A DNA stretch of 64,000 nt from Aotearoamyces nothofagi (Eukaryota; Ascomycota; Leotiomycetes; Leotiales; Tympanidaceae): the NCBI GenBank assembly GCA_015345905.1, contig JADDTR010000012.1, positions 256,578 to 320,577 on the forward strand, given 5' to 3'. Numbering within the stretch: position 1 is the first letter of the stretch; each line of letters opens with the position of its first letter. Positions 13,092 to 24,241 of the stretch are shown piece after piece. Made by a program: the position numbers and the translations under genes. The notes below the pieces were generated by a model that was not told the DNA's origin, made no database searches, and saw nothing but the letters and a program-made list of their open reading frames with translations.

Positions 13092-14365
13092 TCATAACTT
13101 CTTCGCATCTTCCACCACAGGCACATTTTGTTTTACAGCCGAACCAGCAAATGGCTTGTAATTTGCTGACCAGTCGTCAAGCATCGCTTCTACCTGCGGG
13201 CCCCAGATCTTTTCGCCCTTTGCAAGCTCGGTGTATTCGAGCACGTTCTTCCCCAATTCGAACTGGCCTTGTCTTGTTCTAATCAGCTCAGCCATAATAG
13301 CTTGGGAGCCAACTGCCTCTCCAAGATCATGGCAAAGTGATCTAACATAGAATCCAGATGTCACAGTCATACGAAGCTTAGCTGCTGGCGGTCCAACAGC
13401 TTCTATGTCGGCTTCGCTCTTCGGATTTGTATCAGTACTCGCGGCAGTTGGTGGCTGTGGTTCTCCGTGCACCGTCGCTCCTGGTTCTGATATCGAGCCC
13501 TTTCTCTTCGACGTCGGCGGCTCAATTACCAATTTATCCTGCTCGTCTTCCAATTTCCGTTTCTTCGTAGCTAAGCTGTCTTCCGTTCCATCATCTTTGC
13601 CAGCATCTTGTGCCTTTTCATTCTGCCAAAGTTTCTCTGCAACTTGTTTCTCGGGCTCTCCGGCTTCCTCAGTTGGCAACTTATGGTTGTGGGTGCCTCC
13701 CTCCATCCATTCCAATAACTCAAGTTCTTGGACCTCCACGGCTCTCTTTTCGATCGCTCTTGGGATTTCCTTTCCTTCTCGGGCGTATTCATACAGCGGC
13801 TTTCCATTCATCTTCAACGCTGAGTATAGAGGTGGCAGTTGCATGATCTTTCCTCTGAACTGGGTCAATGCCTTCTCTACCATCTCCTTCGTAATGTGCT
13901 GGTACGGGGCGCGCTTAAGGATCTTGCCCACACGATCGTAGCTATCGGTAGAGGCACCAAAGATTATAATTGCCTCATAAGTTTTGGTACATTCAAGGAA
14001 TGTCTGCAGCACTTTCGTGCCTTTGCCAACTCCTGCGATCAACACCCCTGTCGCTAAAGGGTCGAGGGTTCCTCCATGGCCAATCTTCACGCGAATCTGC
14101 TTGTCCTTTCTACGCTTCCGTTGATTGTGTGCTTCTCTGTCTCGTATTGACTGTTCGGTTGAGATCCATGGCGCGAAAAGTGCAGAGGGGTTGAAATGGT
14201 GCTGTAAGTCGCGAAGAGCTTGCGCCGAGCTGATTCCGGTAGGTTTGTTTAGAGCTATTTGTTATTCATCAACAATGGTTCAGGTGAAGGAAGTTAGGTA
14301 AACATACCAAAGACTCCTTCAACAACCTTTCCTGTTGTCATTCTCCAGAAGTGGGTGACGGACAT
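13092..14365 (-). CDS. PUS4: tRNA pseudouridine-55 synthase (TruB/Pus4 family)
   Basis: This gene encodes a predicted 406-residue enzyme that makes pseudouridine in the T loop of tRNAs. Exon 1 is 14365-14308 and exon 2 is 14254-13092, separated by a 53-bp intron with a good donor (GTATGT). The join gives GVFALNKPTGISSAQALRDL, the family start. The catalytic block KIGHGGTLDPLATGVL contains the nucleophilic Asp, and YEAIIIFGASTDSYDRVGKI and SGFYVRSLCHDLGEAVGS are further TruB motifs. Between them sits an insertion of about 90 mostly charged, disordered residues (KKRKLEDEQDKL and similar), longer than in bacterial TruB. An alternative ATG at codon 9 is possible. The gene is divergent from the RFTS-domain gene across about 310 bp. 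Confidence 0.93.
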
Positions 14366-14679
14366 TCGTCTTCTTTTTAAAAATTTAATTGAGATCGTAG
14401 CGTTCAATTCTTCGTGAAACTTCACGAGACCAACAGAGTGCTATCTTATCTTAGCGTCCTTGTTTGTTCGGCCTCAGGCCGTATATGTCATCTCCATCGC
14501 GTCGGTGGGTCGCAGACGCGATGCGATGCACAGTGCTATTCTACCTGCGGGGTCAGGATTTAGTATAGGTAATTCTCGACGCTGGACAAGGTCAATACCA
14601 AGCAGCGAACCTTCCTGATACGAAACTTCCTGACACGAACCTCTCATGTCAAAGCCCACACGGTCGTATTCGAGCCACA
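14366..14679. promoter_or_regulatory. Shared divergent promoter region, PUS4 and RFTS gene
   Basis: About 310 bp separates two divergent start codons, so both promoters must lie or overlap here. A direct repeat, CTTCCTGATACGAAACTTCC then CTGACACGAACC, sits at about 14611-14642. I see no clear TATA box. Confidence 0.45.
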
Positions 14680-16937
14680 ATGGCAGGGCGCAAAGCCATC
14701 ACAATTTCTAGTGATGAGGAAGCTGCAGATATCCGTACAAGGCTGCTGAAATGCTTGAGTGAAGAAGATGTTCTTCAGCCAGCTTCGAAAGAGTTAAGCT
14801 CTGACGATTGGCCATGCTTTGTTCTTAAAGAAGCCGTGGTCTACGGCATGGATAACAAGACTCCTGTCAATTTATTGAATGCTGAATTGGATGGCCCTTT
14901 CACGGTTCGAGGCTTACTTGAGGTTGACGCAGAGTTCCGCCATCTTCGTAAGTGGAGTCTCTGTGCAGCATTCATTTGGTAGGATTAACATTATTCGCAG
15001 GTTTAATTCGCGATTGGAAAGGCTACCAGGTTGAGGTTAAGAACGTTCGAGGCTTCTCGATGGGAATTGGCCCTGTCACGATATGGGCGAGTGGAAAGGC
15101 TGGCTGGTTTGAAATTCGGCCAGCTGCAAAGTATCAGAGGGTCTTTAATAAGATGGCAGAGGGTGTGGAGCTCTATTATTTTGTGACAGATCTTTATGAA
15201 AACTTCAAGACCTCAAAGAAGACAGCAAAGACTCAGAAGTCCTTAGACGTCAGCCAGGTATTTGACCAGGTATGCAATGAGGGCTACACCACGATTCGGG
15301 ATAATTAATGAGTTGTCCTAGTACGCGGAACAAAGTGGAGAATCCCTCACACGAGATCAAGTCAGCCAGCGTTGCGCAGACCATGCAGTCTTTCTCATCT
15401 CTCAAATGCGCAAAGCTGGTGAACCTATACGTTGGAGTGGTACATTGTTCTACAAGTGGCTGATTAAGGAATTTCCTGTAAGTAGTCCTGCTCCAATATG
15501 TTTGTTTTTTTACTCATCTTCCAGGATATCTATGATCGCTATTCGGGAGAAGTCGACGGCAAGAAAATGACACAAAAGCAATCGGGAATGATGATCGATA
15601 CCAAAACACAACGCATTTCAAAAGCTTCCTCTAGCCTTCCGAACGTTGTTCCTCTAGAAGTCTCGAAGACACAGCAAAACACGGCATACGCCATCCTACA
15701 GATGATGAAAGAGCTACATACGTCTGGACGTTTGCGTCGTCAAAATATTAGCATGAGACGGCTCTGTCGAATTATGCACGAATTCTTCGATATTAGGAAC
15801 GAAGAACTAGCATATGAGATTGTTCAGCTGCAAGCGAAGGCAATACTTGCTGGACTTGGAGACGAATGGGCAGCTAGTCCAATATACCAAAGGCTCGAAA
15901 ACTCTATTAACAAGCCAAAGAAGACCGAAGATAAAACTCAGATAGAAGCGACGAGCACTATCCTAGTACCACGCAAACGTAGTGTTGACAGCTCTGAGAT
16001 TGGCGGCCGCCTAAGTGCTATCTCTGCTCGCGAGTCGCGGCGGCTATGGCGACTTTCAGCGAGTGAGCGTTATGGCGCACCTTCTGCCGGCGAATCAAAC
16101 CCACCATCAGAGACACTTCACAAGAAGGCCTCCAAAGCAAAGAACAAGTATTCGAATCCAGTAAAGCCGTCACTCTCAGCTTTAGAGGATTCTCAGTTGG
16201 TATCAGGGAGTGATTCCGATGTATTCAGTCATGACAGGAGCTCAGGATCTGCATCATCTTCTGAGGCTGAAAGTCTCACAAACATGCCGCCTACGCGTAA
16301 CGGGCGTCGAGGGCCAAGTCGATCAGGAAAGGAGGCAGGGTTGCGCCTAGCCGGACGACCCTTGGCTCGACGCCGAGCCAGCCTTTCATCGAGCGATGTT
16401 GACATGCTTGAGAGCCGGTCAAGAAAGAGACAAAAGAAATCACATTCATTCGATAGTGCAGAAACCACCGAAGCTCATGTAACTCATCTTAGTGACGACC
16501 GAGTACGTCCCATGGCACCCCAAGACATCGTTGATGAAGAAACGGAAGAAGAAAACATGAAGCTAGAGCTAGTTTCAGAGCCTTTACTATCTACTTCCCC
16601 ACAAGGCCCCAACGGTCTGTGGACATGCCACAGGGAAGGTTGTGAGCACAGCATTGATGCTGCGGATGGGCCAGAAGGGAAAGCAAAGGTTCATACCCAT
16701 TTCCTGGAGCATGCGGATGAGATTGCGGCCAGGGAAAATCTCGTTAGACAGGAAAGTCGACCGCATTTGCCAATAAGGTAAGTTACCTGGCCAATGTATT
16801 TTAAATATATTGCTAACATCACTAGCAATCTTCTAGAGAAGCTGAGAAGTCTAGGTGAAGCTGCGCGTCTTGCAGAGCAAAAAGAGATTGGTGGCCGTGC
16901 GGTACCGCCTCGAATAAAGAGACAAATGGTGCTATAA
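14680..16937 (+). CDS. RFTS (DNMT1 replication-foci) domain protein with C-terminal zinc-finger-like motif, Raf2-like
   Basis: This gene encodes a predicted 685-residue protein from five exons: 14680-14947, 15001-15269, 15322-15477, 15525-16777 and 16826-16937. Residues about 45-180 match the replication-foci targeting domain in pattern, with CFVLKEAVVYGMDNKTPVNL, then FTVRGLL, VRGFSMGIGPVTIWASG and GWFEIRPAAKYQRVF. The middle is long, Ser- and Lys-rich and probably disordered, with basic patches (RRASLSSSDVDMLESRSRKR). Near the C-terminus, WTCHREGCEHSI plus KVHTHFLEHAD gives a C2H2-like zinc site. RFTS domains occur in DNMT1-type methyltransferases and in Raf2, the CLRC heterochromatin subunit of fission yeast. 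No methyltransferase motif is present, so Raf2-like is the closest idea. The domain call is by eye and the Raf2 link is inference. Confidence 0.72.
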
Positions 16938-17186
16938 TATAATTAAATGGGACTTAATTGCTTTCACCTAGCGAGGAGTTGGTGGGTCGGCTATGGTTAT
17001 TGTAAATTAGGCGTTATCTGAAGATGAAAATCGGGATGGCTATCATGAATCAAGACGAACTGTGGCTACACCTTTTTTGACGAAATGGCCCTTAGAGACT
17101 AGCATTGTACAATACAACTAAGCATACAACTGGCATTCCACTATTCCCAGAACTGTTGATAAAATGACTTCTAGAGTCATTCTAAC

Positions 17187-18468
17187 CTAATACAGCGACA
17201 AGTAAGTAGCCTTCAGTCTCTCTTGTAAATGTTCCAGAGCTGTCGGAACCTTAACCTTCACCCTTCTATCGTCATCTTCAGCCGTCTCGACCGCCTTCGC
17301 AGCTATCACCTCACTAGGAACGGCTTCCAGGACAGTTTCATGCGCTGGATGACAGAAGAAGGCTATGCTATACCTATCTTCGCCGCCTCTCTTAGCATCC
17401 TTCGGGAAAATAACTCTATGTACAGTACTCTTCAAAACTCCATTAGTCCAATAGCTCAATAAATCTCCAATATTTACCAATACTGGAGGAGAAGGGTCAC
17501 TCTCCGTTCCTGGTGGTGTGACCGGTACAGGGGTCCATGATCCTTGGGCATCAAGAACCTCTAGGCCCGGCTGGCCAGGCCGTTGGAATAGCAACGTAAT
17601 TGAACCATAATCGCTATGTGCGCCAGCCCGAATGTCAACTTCCGGGTTGTAGTCTGCTCCTTCAGGAACAGAGGGATAGTGGAGCAGACGCAGTGTACAA
17701 CCAGAAGAGCCGAGAGATCGGGAGTGACGGTCCGAGAACCAGGTGCTACCACCCTTCGATGGATCAATCTCGAGGCCGAGGCCAAACAACGTGAGAATCT
17801 TCAGGCACATATTGTGGCAGCTGTCAGAGAATGCTGACATATCGGCCTCGTGAGACAGTATAGACGGCGGGAGAGGTTGTTGGGCCTTCCCCAATTCAAA
17901 CTCGCCCAAATTAAAAGCTCTAAGAGGGGTTAGAATAAGGAGGTCTGTACTTAGACAGGCTACCAAGGACATACTCTTTGAAATCTCCAACCTTAACGCA
18001 GCGTTCAGTCAGTCATAATTAACTCCACTACTAATATGATGGCTTACTCGTTGGTTCTTTGCATCTAAGGTTTCTGTATGCATGCCGGACCATCCCCTAT
18101 TCTACCAGAGTTGTTCGTCAGCACAAAAGGTTCATGCTAGCCAGAATATTCACCCACATTCTCCTGAATACTGCAAGCCTCCTTCTCCTCTACAGGTGAG
18201 GCAAAGAACTTCTTAGACTGAGAGGATTCAGGTTAGTAAAGGATTATGTAGAAAAGTAAGAATGGTTACTAAGCCATACAATATCGAAGGCATTATCAAT
18301 GGCTTGGACAGATATTTCTTTCCCTAGGTTCTTGATGTAGACGAAGCCGTGGGTAGCAGCAGCATTAACAAGCTCCTCGGCAATGCGAGACTCAGGGCCT
18401 GTTCCTGAAATGTCAATAACGGGGATGCTGGACGCATGCTTAGTCGTCGAGATCGCCATTTTGCGCAT
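17187..18468 (-). CDS. 2-oxoglutarate/Fe(II)-dependent dioxygenase (isopenicillin N synthase-like)
   Basis: This gene encodes a predicted 350-residue non-haem iron oxygenase. Five exons on the minus strand: 18468-18280, 18217-18158, 18101-18048, 17991-17975 and 17919-17187. The fourth is a 17-nt micro-exon; splicing it in restores the family block VGDFKEAFNLGEFELG. The N-terminal DIOX_N domain begins SSIPVIDISG and includes HGFVYIKNLG. The iron triad is HSD in GAHSDYGSITLLFQ plus the distal His in STVHRVIFP. The 2-oxoglutarate-binding Arg and Ser are in RYSIAFFCHP. Many fungal members of this family modify natural products or small metabolites, and the substrate is unknown. Start could also be the next ATG at 18459. 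The frame is open further upstream but without an ATG that suits the family start. Confidence 0.92.
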
Positions 18469-19016
18469 AAATAAATTTGTGGGAGTCAACAACGGCAAAG
18501 ACTCAAAGATATCCAACTTCACTTCGTTGCCCGAAACGGGGAACCCCGATACGCATATCTCCGACCCTCTGATAACGGAGTTCACGATAACATCTCCATC
18601 ACGTGGGAGGAACGAAGGCCCGACGGACATTCCTGTCACTGCGGGAGCTAAAACCCATTGGACACTAAGGTGAGAAACCCTGGCTGCCCTCAGATGTGGA
18701 CCGTGCCCCGGCGATTGCCGTCTAATATTGTTTCTCCGGATGGTAGATGACAACGCCGTTCCAAACCTCGACTTCCAGTTCTACCCAGGCTCGAATTGAA
18801 GGCGCGATCCGTTTACTCCAGGCCTTGGATATCGCGCAGCTTGGAGACGAGCGACAAGTCCCCTCTCGCGCCATAGAGTTCGGATCGGAGATAGACTCGA
18901 GCTCTCCACAGTGGGCTCGATTCCCCCCAGCCATTCTCCAGGATAGCAGCTCCTCTTCGTCAGGACCTTTTACTCCTGATTCTGGCTCGGCCGCGATATA
19001 TAGTGCAGGTGCAAAC
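18469..19016. promoter_or_regulatory. Divergent upstream region, dioxygenase and MKT1 genes
   Basis: The two genes diverge from here. An ATG at 18747 opens a Ser-rich frame that runs in frame into the MKT1 start at 19017, so part of this stretch may be coding if that ATG is used. Otherwise it is 5' UTR and promoter. No other gene is seen. Confidence 0.45.
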
Positions 19017-21709
19017 ATGCCTCGTAAGTCACCCCGTTCTCCTGCCATCTGCTGCCGCCATCTCGCCTCATCTCCACGCCCGAGTGATGCCTCACTTTCA
19101 ATCTGCACTATCCATCAGTTACAGCATTTTCCCCGCTAGGGTGAGATGCGTGATGCCGGGCCTTCTCATCTCTGCGCTGCTGGCGAGTGTGATCTTTCTA
19201 CAGTAGACAGTCTTATGGAGCAGCCTCCTGTGGACCAACTCGCTACCGGTCAACTTCCTGTTGCTCGACAACCCTCGCCTGATCCTACTCGTTTGTATGT
19301 TGCGACCCCATGTGCTAACTGGTGTCTTTCCGTAGATCCCAGTGGTGATGACTATTTTACATCTCAGACTTTGTAGGCCAACTCCTCTTCGTGATATACA
19401 TTACATGCTAACATACCTAAGCAATGAGAATATCAAAAACCTCGCAGGCGCCCTTATTGGTGTGGAGGCTACGTACTATCTCCAGCGCTTCCTCGACAGT
19501 CCACGCTCAAAGGAACCACTCCTCTATGCCATTGGTGGCCTCCCTCTTGCTCTAAAGAGTCACATAGAAGCCGACTTGGACCAATGGAAGACACACAAGA
19601 TCACCCCACTGTTTGTTTTCAATGGACAATCTATCGTTGGTAAAGAGGACTTGGCCCTTAGGCACGCAAAGGAGGCTGCAGTAAAGCATGAGGAGGCATG
19701 GCAGCCTTACAACAGCAATCAAGCCGACCAGGCGGTCACTGCTTTCGGGAACTCTGGTATGTCATTCTCCTTGCAATATTAGTGCCAAGGCAGACTAACA
19801 GTCCCTCAGGCGTATTCAAGGCAGATGAGTTCTATCGTTTCTTCCAGCAGATTCTGTTTAGTCGTGGACTGGACTTTGTGGTTGCTCCCCATAGTGCTTG
19901 TGCTCAGGTAAGTTCACTTGTACCTTTAAAGTTTGAGCGATAATGCTCATAACCTTTCAGCTAGCATACTTAAACACCCTTGAGCCTGGGGGCGTTGACG
20001 GTGTCATGGGACCGCTTGAACTACTTCTTTATAAGATTGACGAATCCATCATTACCAAAGTAGACTTCGAGGGCGGGACTGTGCAAGGCGTTGTGAAGAG
20101 TCATTTGCTCAAAACACTAAAAGTCAGCGAAGATACATTTATCGATTCTCTTTTGATGACTGGCACATCTTTTCTACCAGCATTTCCTGCTCTGAAGGAT
20201 AGTACGATTGTTCCAAAGCAGCCATACACAATCACAGATGCTATCAACATGTTCCGAACAGCGGGTAAAAGCATTACAACTCTCTGCGAAACCTGGAGTG
20301 AGGCTATTCAAAAGTTCGAGCCCGACTGGCAAGACAAATATGGAAAGGCAAAGCTAGCGATCAAGCACAGCGTCATCCTGACCGACGATGGCAAAATGTC
20401 TACGAATGTCTATGACAGTCTTACAGGAGATAACCATGAATACATTGGATTGAGACTTCCTGATGAGATGTACCATTACTTGAATAAGGCTACCATCGGA
20501 CCTAGAGTTTTGAATTGGCTCGCATCGCTAGAGATGTTGGTCTTTCCACCACTGGATGGCGGTGACTCAGAGGAGTACCGGCGTCTTGTTACCCAGCAGC
20601 TTGTACCGATCCAAGAGCAGACTATCGCTCTATACACTTCCCGAATGCATCGTGCTTTCCAGCACAAGAATGTCACCGTACGTTTCTGGTTCGACAACAC
20701 CACAAAGGTGGTGATGAATCATCAAGGCGTTCAGCCTCCTCCAGCGCTTCAAGCCGCCACTTGGAATGTGTCTAAGGCTTTGTATGAAACCCGAGAAGAC
20801 GGCACATCCGCAGTTCCTGGATCGCTGGCATTTGCGCTTGTGTCCCTTGAAGATGAGAAGTTTGCACAGTCTACAATCACTAAATCATCCAAGCCTGGAG
20901 GTATCCAGACAACCGAGGAGATCTTGGTGAACACTCTATGGCGATTCCTTCATTTGAGAGGCTATATCAATGATTACCATAAGCTCACCACCTGGGGAAA
21001 GGCTCTGTTGACGGCTATCAAGTCGCTTGATCCAACCAAGAAACTCGATCAAGCTGCTCTCCTTGCGTTTGAACTTCTTCGGCTCGATCAGCTCAATACT
21101 CTTAATCGACACACTGAATGGATCGGTGGCCCTGCACTAGGTACGGATCAGCAGAATATATATTGTTTGCTCATCGCCCGCTCCGCTTGCCTTCTCCAAC
21201 TTCGTCATGGTGCGATCGGTTACACGGGTCCTCTCAGCAAGAACCTTCTAGCTTTCCAATCTATCATATCTGCGGTTCGTAAGAGTGATAGGGATCTAGT
21301 TGAGACTGTCATCGCCTCCATGTTTCTCCATGCTCATGCTGAGCGGAAGGATCGTACCGACTGGGTGAAGCTCGGCTTAAGGTTTGTGATTCCTAACCTT
21401 GTGTGAATATTGAAGTTAACTTTTTCTAGCCTCCCATTCCTCACAGATTCCAACATTGCACTAGGAATTGCGGTTAAAACATACCTCGATGATCAACACA
21501 CCCCTCCTACTTCACCCGAAGCCCTTAAGCTAGAGAAGGAAAGATACAAGAAGTATCCAATTGCTCACGCTGAAGACTACCTTGGAGACCTAGATATTGC
21601 GTTTGGCTTCTTCGACGGGCTTTATTCTGGTGTTAAAACTCTCGGGGCTGAGATTTCAGAACAAGCTGTTTGGGAAGGAGCGAGCAAGTACTTAGCTGAG
21701 CGGCGCTAA
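19017..21709 (+). CDS. MKT1: Mkt1-like XPG-domain post-transcriptional regulator
   Basis: This gene encodes a predicted 754-residue protein. Yeast Mkt1 works with Pbp1 on mRNA 3' ends and affects HO mRNA and mitochondrial genome stability. I read seven exons: 19017-19023, 19204-19290, 19336-19372, 19422-19756, 19810-19907, 19961-21381 and 21430-21709. The first coding exon is only 7 nt and is followed by a 180-bp intron, the longest in this gene. The XPG-like N-terminal fold is seen in LIGVEATYYLQRFL and ITPLFVFNGQ, and the internal part in FVVAPHSACAQLAYLN. Several nuclease acidic residues are not in place, as is usual for this non-catalytic family. The C-terminal Mkt1 domain includes GYINDYHKLTTWGKALL and LLRLDQLN. 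The second acceptor (19203 or 19206) and the start (19017 or 18747) are uncertain. Confidence 0.9.
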
Positions 21710-22282
21710 AAAAGAACTTCTGAGCAGCTCATTGAACGCTCTGGTAGCTTGCTTTGCTTTAATGTGCAATAGCTATCATTGTTTACGTTACTTGCATACC
21801 GGCGTTGAGAAGGCATGGACTTTTGAAACTAGCAGGCAAGGCAGTCTGCGCGTGTACTATAGCACGGCAAAAGTTTATAGCATAGTGACAACAGTAACTC
21901 TTCTAATGTGAAGAGCCATTGCGAATGCACACAATAACAACATGTTTAACTACATAATTATAATTGATTACATATGGAAGTACCGTCGGTATTTCCTGAC
22001 GCCACTTGATAGAAAGTTGATGCCGGCCAGACTGTGACTGACTCGACTCGGCTTAGACTGCAGCTGGTCTGTTTTTAGGTCGGTTGAACTGGGCGCTAAG
22101 ATACGGTAGTGGCCCTTAACGCCACCAGGGATCTAAGGACGCAACCGCGAATCTGTCATCTTTCAGTGCTAGATTAGAAATCAATTCAAATAAAGACCTC
22201 CAAACCCTTCCCTTTCAGCATTGATTGCATCTCCCATATTTTGAAATTTGACTCAAAGCTCCATACCAATCATCTGCGCACG
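21710..22282. other. Intergenic region, MKT1 3' side and disulfide isomerase promoter
   Basis: Roughly 570 bp with no gene. The second half carries the promoter of the ER disulfide isomerase gene. I did not find a confident TATA box or unfolded-protein-response element by eye. Confidence 0.5.
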
Positions 22283-23437
22283 ATGGTTCTTCTAAAGAGT
22301 TTCGTGTTCGCTGGTTTGACAGCTGTTGTAGCGGCCAAGTCCGCAGTGCTAGATTTGATTCCGAGCAATTTCGACGAGGTCGTCCTGAAGTCCGGCAAGC
22401 CAGCTCTTGTCGAGTTCTTCGCGCCATGGTGCGGACATTGCAAGAAGCTCGCTCCCGTCTACGAGGAACTAGCTTCTAGTTTCGAGTTTGCCGCCAAAAA
22501 GGTCTCTATCGCCAAAGTCGACGCTGATGCTGAGAAGGAATTGGGAAAGAGATTTGGCGTTCAGGGGTTCCCCACCATCAAGTTCTTTGATGGAAAGAGT
22601 GATACGCCAGAAGACTACAGTGGAGGACGAGATTTGGAGAGCTTGACAAAGTTTATCACAGAGAAGACGGGCGTAAAGCCAAAGGGGAAGGCAGCCGCGC
22701 CAAGTTCTGTTGAATATCTCAACGACAAGACGTTCAAAGAGCAAATAGGTGGTGACAAAGATGTTATTGTGGCGTTTACTGCTCCATGGTGTGGACGTGA
22801 GCTTTACTGTTTGTGTATTCATTAAACTAGATGCTGACTATGTGCTACAGACTGCAAAACGCTTGCTCCTGTCTGGGAAACTGTTGCCAGCGATTTTGCA
22901 TCCGAATCTGATGTCCTAGTCGCAAAGGTTGACGCAGAGGCAGATAATTCGAAGGCCACAGCCAAAGACCAAGGCGTGAGCTCATACCCGACCATAAAAT
23001 TCTTCCCCAAGGGCTCGACAACCCCAGAACTCTATAGTGGCGGACGTACAGAGAAGGATCTTGTCGAATTTTTGAACGAGAAGGCTGGTACTCACAGAAC
23101 TGTTGGAGGTGGGCTTGATGCCAAGGCTGGAACTATTGAGGCCCTGGACAGCTTCGTTGCCAGATTCACGGGCGGCGCAAGCATCGCTGAGGTTGCTGCT
23201 GAGGCGACTAAGGCCGCTCAAGACCTCAAGGACACTGCACAGTACAAGTATGCGGAATATTACGTGAGAGTTTTCGACAGACTTAGCAAGAGTGACACAT
23301 ATGTTACTAGGGAACTTGCCCGATTAAACGGTTTGATCAAGAAGGGTGGTTTGGCACCAGCGAAATTGGACGAGTTCACAAGTAAAACAAACATCTTGAG
23401 AAGATTCGTGGAGAAGGCTGTCCATGCAGAGCTATAA
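22283..23437 (+). CDS. tigA: Protein disulfide isomerase, ERp38/TigA type
   Basis: This gene encodes a predicted 366-residue ER-lumen oxidoreductase that forms and rearranges disulfides. Two exons, 22283-22796 and 22851-23437, are joined across a 54-bp intron. It starts with a signal peptide (LLKSFVFAGLTAVVAA). Two thioredoxin domains follow, each with a WCGHC active site: FFAPWCGHCKKLAP near residue 50 and FTAPWCGHCKTLAP near 170. The His codon of the second site is split by the intron. The remaining 120 residues form an ERp29-like helical D domain (AQYKYAEYYVRVFDRL). The C-terminus is His-Ala-Glu-Leu, a variant of the HDEL/KDEL retrieval signal. Domain order and length match the fungal ERp38/TigA subfamily rather than four-domain PDI1. 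The upstream non-ATG extension was excluded because the signal peptide begins at this ATG. Confidence 0.95.
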
Positions 23438-23620
23438 ATAGATAGGTTGAAATCTTTGGGCAACGGGATTGGTATCTCTTGGCTCCGCAGCAGATTATTG
23501 GCAAAAGTAAAAAATCGATTAGATATAAATTGAATTGTGTACCTTCAATCCGTATTCGCTGTACTGGCTATTGACTCCTAACTCCATCGCTACGGTTTCT
23601 ATCCTCTTTGCGTCTTCATG

Positions 23621-23981
23621 CTAAGATTTTGCCGGGCTTCCCTTATTATCCGCATTAACCTGCAATGTAGCTTCGAGGTTGTCTAGTCGTCTGGACATCT
23701 CGTCCACTATGGATACTCTATTAGTAAATGATTTTGTATCATGGTAGGTTGAGCGAAGTACTAACTTTTTGCGAAGATCTCATTAGATATGCCGGTGAAC
23801 TTGCTGGAGAGTGAAGTGAGCAGCTCGTCAACGACTGCAGAGAGTTCTGCTGGAGCATCATCCACGCCCTAAATAGTAAATCAGTATACAAGTACATACG
23901 CGTCGGGTTGAGGTCAAAGAGAGTGCACACCACAGACATAGGCCGCGGATCCGGCGATCCATCTGCGGATGTCGATGGCAT
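23621..23981 (-). CDS. Heat shock factor-binding protein 1 (HSBP1) homologue
   Basis: This small gene encodes a predicted 79-residue coiled-coil protein. Animal HSBP1 binds the trimerisation region of heat shock factor and dampens it. Exons are 23981-23931, 23868-23766 and 23706-23621, with introns of 62 and 59 bp. After splicing, the core reads AELSAVVDELLTSLSSKFTG and then ISNEIFAKMDEMSRRLDNLE, which has the heptad pattern and the DEM-SRRLDNLE ending of the family. The first exon is Ser/Pro-rich and not conserved. The gene is convergent with the disulfide isomerase gene, with under 200 bp between stops, and divergent from the Dsc ligase gene across 260 bp. The start and first donor are the least certain parts, because the first exon has no family support. 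Confidence 0.85.
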
Positions 23982-24241
23982 AGCTGCGGTGCAAAGGCAA
24001 TTGTGAGGAGGATTCGATCTATGGATGATTTACAGTTCTAGTTCAAGAGTTGATTGGCGAGACAGTGCTATGGATAGATACGAGGCTCGGCTGAGCCAGT
24101 CGCGAGCCGAAGCCTTGCCGACATCACTATCACGCGAGCCATCCCCTCCAACACACTTTCATGGACGTATTTCAATACACAACCGTCATGGTCCTTCGAT
24201 AGCTTCCACATCTCACGGGCAACAGCCTTCGATAAGTAAAA

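Noticed and set aside
13405-13941. 178-codon plus-strand ORF
   Set aside because: It is antisense to the PUS4 gene and follows its codon structure.
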